A stretch of DNA of 37,502 nt, taken from NCBI GenBank assembly GCA_001579985.1, contig LRSR01003033.1, positions 1 to 37,502 on the forward strand, in the 5' to 3' direction. A program made the position numbers and the translations under genes. The notes beneath the pieces are model-generated. The model had not been told where the DNA came from and searched no databases. It was given only the letters and a program-made list of their open reading frames with translations. Shown in pieces: positions 20,867-33,181 of this stretch. The stretch is from Hypsibius dujardini. Taxonomy: Eukaryota; Tardigrada; Eutardigrada; Parachela; Hypsibiidae. Positions within the stretch are counted from its first letter, which is position 1. Each line of letters starts with the position of its first letter.

Positions 20867-21013
20867 ACATGCCTGAATAACGTTCAGCCATGCCTTAATC
20901 GCTTTCAGACATGTCTGAATAACGTTCAGTCATGCCTTAATCACTTCCAGACATGCCTTAATCACTTCCAGACATGTCTGAGTAACGTTCAGACATGCCT
21001 TAATCGCTTTCTG
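20867..21013. repeat. Seven copies of a 21-bp unit overlapping the GPR137 stop codon
   Basis: Units begin at 20867 and repeat every 21 bp. Two subtypes alternate in part: ACATG(C/T)CTGA(A/G)TAACGTTCAG and ACATGCCTTAATC(A/G)CTT(C/T)CAG. TTCAGACATGTCTGAA (about 20904-20919) is a 16-bp perfect palindrome. The TAA stop of the GPR137-like gene (21000-21002) falls in the unit nearest the gene. Confidence 0.9.
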
Positions 21014-21438
21014 ACACTCTGTCTGGAAGCAGTCTGGATGGGGCTTCGTTCGTGGAGACAGACCGGACACGCTCCACCGGTTGCTCCGGTGGTGGGGGGA
21101 TGTACTCGTCGTCCTCGAGGAGGCCGTGAACGGGCCGGTCACTCATCCGCCGGTACATGAACTGCCGCCGGGGGCTGCCGGCGGACGTGCCGGTCAGACT
21201 GCGCGTCAGCCGAGGATCTTCCAGCAGCCGCGGACTGGGTATGGCGCCGGTGCTGCGTGAGATCTCTTCGTCCTGTATCGTGGACGACGGCCGCCGGGAG
21301 GTGTTGAAAAAGTACGATCCTATGGAGTGTGTGGAGTTGATGGTTGATGTTGTCTGCGAAACAAAACAAGAAAGCGTCAGATACCCACCAGGGAGACAGA
21401 AATGCCTGATCAGGCAGACAGAAAGGGGGACCTACGAT

Positions 21439-21484
<46 letters not shown>

Positions 21485-24400
21485 TCAAACATACAGACAG
21501 ACAGACAGACAGATAAAACAAAGAAACAGACAGATAGACAGACACAAAACCAGTAAAACAGGCATGTTTGTGCTGAGTTACCGCAATCGTGTCTGGTCTG
21601 CGAACTCTGAAGAAGAGCACCACGATGAACGTCGGCAGAAACTCCCAAAAGAAGAGCACCAGGCCGAAACTCAAATATCCATAACCTAGGTGCACGTTGA
21701 AGAGATCAGCCTGCAACGCAGCACAAATCATGCCGGAAGTCAGTCACAACAACTCCAACCTTTGCCCGATAGGAGCGCCCCCTTCACATTCACCCGACCC
21801 GAGTCAAAGTTCCATCGCGACACGTCATTTCATCGTACCACTATCACACCATACCTCATCGGAGACGTTAATCCAACCGTAATTGAAGCCCGGTATCGTG
21901 GGCATCCCAATGGCGATGTAGTCGTAGATAGCCCGCGAGCAGTAGATGAAGATGGTGGCGATGCAGACAGCCGTGGCTTGGCACACCGTTGCACCCTGCA
22001 AATTGGAAACAAACGTGAGATACCGTCACACAGAAGGCCCCTTATCCAGGCATAAGTTGTGCATGAATGCAGAACAGTAAATTAGACCAAGAGACGATTG
22101 TCTGAGTGGTTGCATAACATGTCAGAAATCACGGCTGGTGTATTGGAGAAGGTCAATAAGTTCCCAACTATTGGAAATGGCGAAATAATCTCATCTCCTG
22201 ATGAGTGATAAACGGAGCCAGCTCACCGACAAAGCACTGGAAAGTCAGTTTGATAGTCGGACGAATCACGCTCAAACAAAGAGAGGTAACACGTACAGGC
22301 AAGCAATTCAAAATGGGAGGAAGGTAGGCAGATAGACAAACAGGCAGACAGACAGACAGACAAAGAGGCAGGCAAACATGCATACGGACAGACAGAGAAA
22401 CAGACGGACATACAGACAGACAGAAAAGTGCAGGCAGGTAGGCAGACAGATGGGCATACAGGCAGACATACATGTAGATACATGTCATCCGTGTACATAC
22501 ACGGAGGCGGACACACAACGAAGCAAACAGACAACAAAAGCCACAGGCCTCAATCAAGTCAATCTGAGCCATAAACAGGTGATAAAGCGGGTAGTATTTG
22601 AAAATTGATCAAACAATCCGATAGAAGACCATTTAAGACGCAAACAGGGAGTCAAAGCGATCAATCACGAGAGAAAGAAAAACACCCAGATGGATATGTA
22701 GACAGGAGCTAAGTAGACACCAGACAGATAACCAAGCAGACAGACATATATACAGGCAAACACACAGACAGGCAGATAGACAGATAGACAGACAGACAGA
22801 CAGACACGCACATAGACAGCCAGACAGACAAATTTTTAGACAGAGACCGACAAACAGACAGACAGACACGAAGACAGACAGACAAATGGAAGGACAGGCA
22901 GACACAAATAGAAGGAAATATACATCTACAATAAAAATAGACATATAGACGGAACAAGACAGCCAAGCAAAACATGCAGACAGATGATCCTAATCCTGAA
23001 CGTTTTCCCTTCTGTGTCACGTGAGATTCGTCATATCCTGCCATGAGATGACATACTTTCGCCTCGAGCAGAATGTTGGCCGATGACATCGTCGCCAGTT
23101 TGTACACGCAGAATGATAGTCCACATCCAGCGAGGATGAAGAGTGTGTCGCAGACAATGACCCGCGTCCACACCACGTCCAGCAGCGTCATATTCTGATG
23201 CATCTTGTTGATGACCGCGCAGGTGATGTCGGTGGCCAGGAACAGCAGCACTACCGAAGACATGCCGAGTCGGAGGTAGATTGTGTAGCGTCGCGGTCCT
23301 CCGTATCGCACGCGAGCCTTGATAAGCACCTACACGGACAGGGAGAGAGGACACAGAGACCAATGATAAAAGCTCTTCACCCGACAAGACTGTCAATCTT
23401 GCGATTGAAAGCGTCTAGAAAATTAGATTCCACGAGAGTTGAGTGGAAATGTCAAGGTTACGCCAACCACTTCCGGTGGAAACGGTGTGGACCACTATTT
23501 CAGCCAAAATCTTAAAAAAAATACATGGCTGGTAAACTAAAAATATCGTCTAAATGTGAGTTTTCGTTAACAAAACTCTACAAAATAATTTTAAATATCA
23601 AACATAGTTGTATACCAATCAGATTTAATAGGTTATGTTGAGGAACACGACCAACTACGACTTAAATGAGGAGTAAGAAAGTGTGCGAGCCAAGTTCGGC
23701 CGGAGTTTCTAATGAAGTCGCGCAATCTGGCCGAACGTAGCCGCAAAATTAAAAACCCTTGCAAAACGTACCTGTGCGAAGTAGAGCACCAACAGGCATA
23801 ACAGTCCAAACTGAATGCAGACTGGGAAGCAGTAGAGTAGCCAGTATGCGAAGATGGGAAGATCCTGAAAAATGAAATCAATTGATGAGCGACGCTCCCA
23901 TTGAGATGACGTCTTGATTGATTGATTGACATTTCCATCGAGATGACGCATTGATTGATTGATTAACGTCACCATCGAAAAGAAGCCTCGATCGATTGGT
24001 TGATTGACGTCACCATCGAAACGAAGCCTTGATTGATTGATTGATTGAAGTCACCATCGAAACGAAGCCTTGATTGATTGATTGATTGATTGAAGTGTTG
24101 TCAATATTCTGACATAATAATAAATCATCTGTCCAGTTGGGAAGTTTATGAAGTTTTGGTATTTGCGCAACGTACATTGGCTAGTCGAGCATTTTTAAAG
24201 TAAAATGAAAAGAGTGTCGTCCGCAGTCCGGACCAGATGAGGCAGAGGAAGAGGAAAACTGACTGGTGGGAGAGACGCTTATGTCTGTAATACCTGAAAA
24301 AAAGGATAAAACATGATAAAACATTTTTAATACTTATCAGTAAATAATACAAATAAACATAAAGTAAATAAAACCAATAATAAAAACGACAATAAAAACA

Positions 24401-24950
24401 ATAAGGAAACTATATTCTGGTAGCTGGTACGCGTTTTAAAAGCATTACTTGAATAACAAAAAAAAAATGTTCAACCCCCTTGTCATAAATAAAATAATTT
24501 TCAATTCAATTCAGCTCAAATCTTTAATAGGTTTACTGTTAAAAATTGAAATGACAAAAAACACGTCCTCGTCATTTAACAAAATCTGAGCGCATACATT
24601 TTTTAAATGAAATGAAACAAAAATCAAACATCATTACAACGACAATCAATGAATCAATCGATATCCCCAATCAATGGAGCTGTGAGAAGAAAAACAAAAT
24701 AATCAACCTAACAAGCCAATCAATTAATCAATCAAGTCTTTTCGACAACAACTTACAGAATCAACCAGAGCTGAACGTATGAAAAGACGAACTGAAGGGA
24801 ATAGAGGACGATGAAAACGATGGTCAAATCCATCCGCACGGCGGGTGTGAAACCTGGCCCGACCGTGGGGAAGAAGGGCGGCGCTTGAGTAATGGGATTT
24901 GTGAAGTCAACTTCCTCAACTTCCGCAGAACTCCTCGTGGTCTGCTCCAT
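21000..24950 (-). CDS. GPR137: GPR137-family seven-transmembrane protein
   Basis: Seven exons, minus strand: 24950-24757, 24293-24176, 23864-23772, 23329-23057, 21995-21855, 21710-21582, 21353-21000 (stop TAA). Phases agree; 433 residues from ATG at 24950-24948. The family pattern is clear. TM1 is [20 protein letters not shown], then [20 protein letters not shown] (TM2), [15 protein letters not shown] (TM3, as in family [13 protein letters not shown]), a long fourth exon with two more segments, then one each in exons 5 and 6. Exon 7 encodes a hydrophilic Ser/Arg-rich tail with PPPPEQP. GPR137 proteins are lysosomal membrane proteins that bind Rag GTPases and promote mTORC1 signalling (family knowledge). 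An upstream in-frame GTG exists, but the ATG at 24950 is the natural start. The paralogue (GPR137, A, B or C) cannot be assigned. Confidence 0.9.
21415..21550. repeat. CAGA array, intron 6 of GPR137-like gene
   Basis: CAGA repeats in the 228-nt intron 21354-21581, reading TCTG on the sense strand. Confidence 0.9.
22325..22480. repeat. CAGA array, first of two in intron 4 of GPR137-like gene
   Basis: Degenerate CAGA repeats in the 1061-nt intron 21996-23056. Confidence 0.85.
22700..22985. repeat. CAGA array, second of two in intron 4 of GPR137-like gene
   Basis: Degenerate CAGA repeats. This is the only intron in the window with two separate CAGA arrays. Confidence 0.85.
23895..24100. repeat. 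Minisatellite of 37-41 bp with TGAT runs, intron 2 of GPR137-like gene
   Basis: Five units carry CCAT(C/T)GA at 23898, 23935, 23972, 24013 and 24054. Later units read GTCACCATCGAAACGAAGCC followed by a growing TTGATTGATT run. Confidence 0.9.
24294..24756 (-). other. Intron 1 of GPR137-like gene
   Basis: AT-rich 463-nt intron with scattered ATCAATCA near 24645-24735 and no CAGA array. Nothing else is recognised. Confidence 0.8.
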
Positions 24951-26009
24951 TTTCCGACCGGTTCCGATCACTTTCCCCACACTCCACTCTACTTTTCCAA
25001 AAGCGTAACGAATAACCTATCCAATGAATCCACACTTTCCGAGTTCCATTGAAGACGCATCAAGGAAAAAATTGACGAAGATGTCGAAGAAGGAAATTAA
25101 ATCCAGTTTTCCGCGAGGCACTTTCAATAATTTGTTCAAGTAATCCGAATTGCCGCTATGATGTCCGTCAAAATTTCATAAATGGGGCAACAAAAATGCT
25201 ATTTAACAGGTCTAGAACGGCTGACATCCGTTGGAATATCGTGGAGGGAAAAATTGAAGAAGTCAAGAAGTTCAGAAAATAAAATGGTTTTTTTTACCTC
25301 TTCTTTGGCAATTGTTTAGGAGGCAACTCAATGAATTCTCCCAGCCAGTGATTATTTTTCTCGATAGCTTAATGAAAGGCCAATTTTACAATCTCAATGA
25401 AGTATAAATCGGAGTGAGGGTCGCGGAGAAAAAGGGATAAAATGAAAGGCGACTGGAAGAGATGAAGCTAATTTCCAATTTCCGATTTCCAATTTCCACG
25501 GCAGATTTGTGATTGATTTTTATCTGAAGATGGGAAAACGCCAATGAATAATGGTGGAGGGAGGATATTTCAGCAGATTTCGCAAGAGAGCGCTTCCTGA
25601 CGCATAAGTCGCACGAGCGTTGAAAGTGACGGTAAAAAAGTCAACAAACAAAAACGTCTTTGAAATGTTGTCGTTTTGAAGAGAGCGAGAGAAAGCCACA
25701 ACGAAGACAGAGAGAGAGAGAGAGACCAGAGGGCGTGATGAAACTGCAACCGTCTGTGCAACAATTCGTGTGCGTATTGCGCGTCGCATATTTCTTCCGT
25801 AATGCGCACCACGAGCTGTGCAATGCGCACAATGCACAAGACGCCGAGTTATCTTCATCCCTTGATTAACCAACGACCACAACACCTTCCTTCGGCCTCC
25901 AAGCAAAACAATATTTCCGCAAATTACGGGATAAAAAGCCAAAACAACCGGACACACTTAACTGAGATCGAAAGAGCGCGCTAAAATGGAGATCAACGCC
26001 GCAAATGTC

Positions 26010-26265
26010 AGAAACCATTTCAAGGAAGTCGGTGACTTCTGTTTCGATGCCCGAAACTTTCCTTCACACCCCGAAATCTCAAGCCACCTAATTCGCTTCA
26101 ACTCTCAAGTCACTTGTCCAGAGTAAAAACGAGAACGCAGATCAATACCAGACAATTAACCCTGAGAAGAAGAAGAAGAAGCAGAAAAGCGAAGGGATTC
26201 TCAAGGATGTCTCTCCTCCTTCCTGTCACACTCACACACTCACACGTCCCGAACAAACATTTAGC
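26010..26265. repeat. Diverged copies of the 170-200 bp repeat motif
   Basis: Two units about 198 bp apart share the order CAAGGA(A/T)GT..., (T/G)CCCGAAC with the 18.3-19.3 kb array. The second opens with TTCTCAAGGATGTCTCTCC, close to TTCTCAAGGACGTCTCTCC at 19038. Both places lie upstream of a minus-strand gene. Confidence 0.55.
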
Positions 26266-26326
26266 AAGCTCCTCGTAGGCAGATGTCTTTTCCCTCTGTT
26301 CCTTTACGCCATCACAAACGTCGCAG

Positions 26327-26352
26327 TCAACAAATTGGCTCCAATTTGTTGA
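26327..26352. other. Perfect 12-bp inverted repeat downstream of ELP3
   Basis: TCAACAAATTGG, two bases, then CCAATTTGTTGA. It lies 52-77 bp beyond the ELP3 stop codon, so it would be a near loop-less hairpin in the ELP3 3' UTR. Confidence 0.85.
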
Positions 26353-26403
26353 GAATTAATTATTGTGATTCTAAAACAATTACAGGATCTGCAATATTGA
26401 TGT

Positions 26404-30043
<3,640 letters not shown>

Positions 30044-30406
30044 TTGGTTTGTGAATAAGAGAAAGATGAGATGAGAAAACGGTGTTTGAAAAAAGAAATC
30101 TTTGAAGATAACACTATTAAAATTCGAGTAACTTTTTGCCGCGAGATGAAATGAAATAAAAAATCCCGTATTTGCTGAGCGAGAAAGCACGTTTAAGAAC
30201 GAACAGCGAGGTTTAAGAACGGAAAGCAAGGTTTAAGAACCTTTTTGAGAACAAAAAAGCAAGGTTCAAGAACAAAAAAGCAAGGTATAAGAACAAATAG
30301 CTGCTAACAGCCAAACAGCTGATATTTTCATTTCGTTTTCTCCCCTTTATTTTTCCCTTCCCTGTTTTGTTGCATTTTTATTTATTCCCATCAACTCTGG
30401 ATTAAA
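30044..30406. promoter_or_regulatory. Bidirectional promoter interval of ELP3 and ETFB
   Basis: The two start codons are divergent and 363 bp apart, so this interval must hold both promoters and 5' leaders. It contains five copies of a G-TTTAAGAAC-type motif. The stretch 30330-30391 just before the ETFB ATG is rich in T and C. No TATA box can be assigned with confidence. Confidence 0.8.
30185..30296. repeat. Five direct repeats of about 20 bp in the ELP3/ETFB promoter interval
   Basis: GTTTAAGAAC occurs at 30191, 30211 and 30231 (exact 20-bp steps). Variants GTTCAAGAAC at 30264 and GTATAAGAAC at 30285 follow. Most are preceded by AAGCAAG or AGCGAG. Confidence 0.9.
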
Positions 30407-31893
30407 ATGTCTCTCCGCGTTTTAGTTGGTGTTAAGCGTGTTGTGGATTATGCTGTCAAGGTAAGAATGCCAAGGGGGCATTTAGGCAAATTAAAGTTGC
30501 ATGTAGAAAGCGATACTCTCTTCCATTGCATACATGCAAATCAAAGCTCCTTTTCAATTCAAACACCTCATACTAGTGTTTTCCCTTTCTCTCCCTCAGG
30601 TTCGCGTCCGACCGGACCACAAATGGGTCGTCACGGACGGTGTGAAGCACAGCATGAACCCCTTTGATGAAATCGCCGTGGAGGAGGCGGTGCGGCTGAA
30701 GGAGAAGAAGATTGTCAGCGAAATCGTGGCCGTTTCTTGTGGACCTCCGCAGTCGCAGGTGCCCTTTCCCACCCGGATTGCGATCACTTGCATGGCATTT
30801 TGGGTTGAATGGTGGTTTTTGGGGTAGGAGACGTTAAGAACGGCCCTGGCGATGGGCGCGGACAAGGCTATTCACGTGGAGGTGCCCGCGAAGGATGCGG
30901 AACTTCTCTCGCCCATCCACGTTGCCGGCATCATCGCGAAGATTGCGAAGGACGAGAAGATTGATTTGGTTATTTTGGGGAAACAGGTAAGTGTCGGTAA
31001 TGTGATTTATGATCCCAAAAATGCCGGGAGGTTGAGGAGTTAGTAGGAAAGTTAATTGAAAAGTTTGTGTGTCGTGGGTTGCGGTTGATTGCTTGATTGG
31101 CGCTAACATCTGTATGTAATTGTTTGTCCGTTGATTGGTTGATTGACGCTGACATCTATGTAATTGTTTGTCCGTTTATTGCTTGATTGGCGCTGACATC
31201 TGTATGTATTTTTTGTCCGTCGACTGTATGGTTGATTGGTTGATTGACGCTAAATCTATATGTACCTTTTTGTGTGCTTTTTAGTATCGATTTCTCTTTT
31301 TGTGATATTTTAAAATTAGCCACTTAAATTATCTTTTAAATATATTTAAACACCAGTAAGGCCTGTCTACCGTACCGTCTTTTTAAACTCTCAAAATAAC
31401 AATTTAGCCAAAGTGTAATATCAGGTTACTTTTATCATAATATCTTGTCCTATGAAAAAGCAGTACGCTGTTAAAGTTGAAATCTTTCATTGCCTTAATA
31501 GACAATTCTTGCGTGGCTACATAAGGTGTCATATTGGGTTTGTTTATTACTGCGGATTTCCAATTGATTGCTCGATTATAGAAAGGTTGTAAAAGTTTGA
31601 GCGAAGATAATATACCTGTGCTTTTGTTCTTTCAGGCCATTGATGACGACTCCAATCAGACTGGCCAAATGGTCGCTGGATTGCTCAACTGGCCACAGGC
31701 CACCTTTGCCTCAGAGATAGTGCAGGCCGACGGGGGCCTGAAAGTAACACGGGAAATCGACGGCGGTCTGGAAGTTATCCAAGTCAAACTGCCGGCCGTC
31801 ATTACGACCGATCTTCGACTCAATCAGCCTCGCTACGCCACCTTGCCTAACATCATGGTACAGATAGGCAGACACTCATACAAGCATGCGTGT

Positions 31894-31924
<31 letters not shown>

Positions 31925-32148
31925 TAGGCTGAGACCAATATGTATTCAATTTAACTTTACCTGTGACTTTTTTGTAGAAAGCAAAGAAAAAGCCTATTGA
32001 CAAAAAGTCTCCCGCTGATCTCGGTGTAGACACCAAGCCGCGACTGGAAGTGGTGAGTGTGGACGAGCCACCTGTGCGGCAAGCCGGCGCCAAGGTCGCC
32101 AACGTGGAAGAACTCGTTCAGAAACTGAAAGAAGCCGGACGGATCTAA
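30407..32148 (+). CDS. ETFB: Electron transfer flavoprotein subunit beta
   Basis: Five exons, plus strand: 30407-30460, 30600-30758, 30828-30986, 31636-31857, 31978-32148 (stop TAA). All introns are phase 0; 254 residues, against 255 in human. ETFB pairs with ETFA in the mitochondrial matrix and passes electrons from acyl-CoA dehydrogenases to ETF-ubiquinone oxidoreductase; the beta subunit binds AMP. Diagnostic blocks: [71 protein letters not shown], and the dehydrogenase-recognition loop [12 protein letters not shown] followed by KAKKK. The exon 4/5 junction cuts this loop right before the Lys cluster that is methylated in vertebrates. Its short N terminus lacks a cleavable-looking presequence, as in other ETFB proteins. 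Confidence 0.98.
30759..30827 (+). other. Minimal 69-nt intron of ETFB with non-consensus donor
   Basis: Donor CAG|GTGCCC is weak, and the acceptor GGGGTAG lacks a normal pyrimidine tract. Translation without splicing runs into an in-frame TAG at the acceptor, so splicing is required. The flanking codons join exactly as in other ETFB proteins (GPPQSQ then [11 protein letters not shown]). Confidence 0.9.
31080..31262. repeat. Minisatellite of about 45 bp with TGAT runs, intron 3 of ETFB
   Basis: Four units share CGCT(A/G)ACATCT(G)TATGTA and TTTGTCCG, with CGCT at 31101, 31148, 31191 and 31249 (steps of about 47, 43 and 58), joined by TTGATTGG(T)TGATTG. Confidence 0.9.
31263..31635 (+). other. 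Rest of ETFB intron 3
   Basis: AT-rich unique sequence ending in the acceptor TTCTTTCAG. No further feature seen. Confidence 0.8.
31858..31925. repeat. CAGA array starting at the ETFB exon 4 donor
   Basis: The donor GTACAGATAGGCAGACA passes directly into CAGA repeats. Intron 4 is 120 nt. This is the only CAGA array in the plus-strand gene, and it reads CAGA on the sense strand. Confidence 0.9.
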
Positions 32149-32214
32149 CCCTTTGCATCTCCATGCTTTTCGTTTGCCTATTTTACACCTGTATCTAAAT
32201 CTTTCGGGCATTGT

Positions 32215-32220
32215 TTTATT
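32215..32220 (-). terminator. Poly(A) signal of YME1L
   Basis: TTTATT on the plus strand, so AATAAA on the minus strand, 126 nt past the YME1L stop codon. Confidence 0.6.
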
Positions 32221-32330
32221 TTAAAAGATTTTTTTGCGCTGGAAATCCACACGAACAAAACCAAACGTTTGTCGGTAAGAGCACCACTGCAGACATCGCA
32301 AAATCGGGACAGAATATAAATATCGTATGC

Positions 32331-32336
32331 ATTAAA
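32331..32336 (+). terminator. Possible poly(A) signal of ETFB
   Basis: ATTAAA, the common variant signal, 183 nt past the ETFB stop. No AATAAA is seen nearer on this strand. Confidence 0.4.
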
Positions 32337-32345
32337 AAAGCTATT

Positions 32346-33144
32346 TCAGGCAAGGATGCCTTTCTTCGCCATGCCTTGACCTAAAATAACAGATTTAATT
32401 TCATCGGCGTCCAGTGTCTCATGCTCCATCAGGGCCTCTGCGATAAGCCGGTGCTCTTTTGTGTGCTGCCGGAGGATGGTCTTTGCTCTTTCGTACGATT
32501 CCTAAAGGGATAAAAACTGCGTCTCAGATAAAAGAAATCATAGGCATGCACATATTCAGACAAACATTCAGACAAGCAAAAGAACAACAATCTACCCAAG
32601 TCTCTCAGGGAACACATATAAATAGGCAGACACACACACAAAGACACACAGACACAGACAACAATATAGCAAGTCAGGCAGACAGCAAAATAGACAGACC
32701 GACAGACACTCCGAAATAAATAGATCTTCCTGCAGTCAAGCAAAGAAGGTAGCAGATTTCTTACTTGCAAGATCCGTTTAATTTCTGTGTCAATAATTTC
32801 CGCAGTGGCTGGTCCGACATCCTTGCCTGCCGACAAAATATCCCTCTCCTCCTCCCGACCGTAATACCTCAGCCCAACCTTGTCTGACATTCCGTACATC
32901 TTCACCATATTGCTGGCCAAATCGGATGCTTTCCTCAAATCATCTGAAGCCCCGGATGTGATGCAGTCCGTTCCGAAAATAAGCTCCTCCGCCGCCCGGC
33001 CAGCCATCAAAGTGTCCAACATAGCCATCATCTCCGACTTCTTCTGATGGTACATCTCCTTCTCCGGCAAGTAGGCAGTCTAAAATCCAGATTAGTGAGT
33101 CTAACTCTTCATTTGCAAAATTAAATGTCTCAATTTTGTTTAAA

Positions 33145-33181
<37 letters not shown>

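Larger units (their letters stand above)
24951..26403. other. Interval between ELP3 3' end and GPR137 start
   Basis: Should contain the GPR137-like promoter and the ELP3 3' UTR. A GA-rich run lies at 25705-25725, and TGTGCAATGCGCAC-type sequence near 25813-25836. Copies of the 18.3-19.3 kb repeat motif occur at 26052 (CCCGAAACTTTCC) and 26250 (CCCGAACA). ORFs at 25520-25984 overlap on both strands and are not recognisable. Confidence 0.5.
32149..32345. other. Shared tail-to-tail 3' region of ETFB and YME1L
   Basis: The two stop codons are only 197 bp apart on opposite strands. The YME1L poly(A) signal and the best ETFB candidate each lie closer to the other gene's end, so the 3' UTRs probably overlap (inference). 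Confidence 0.7.
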
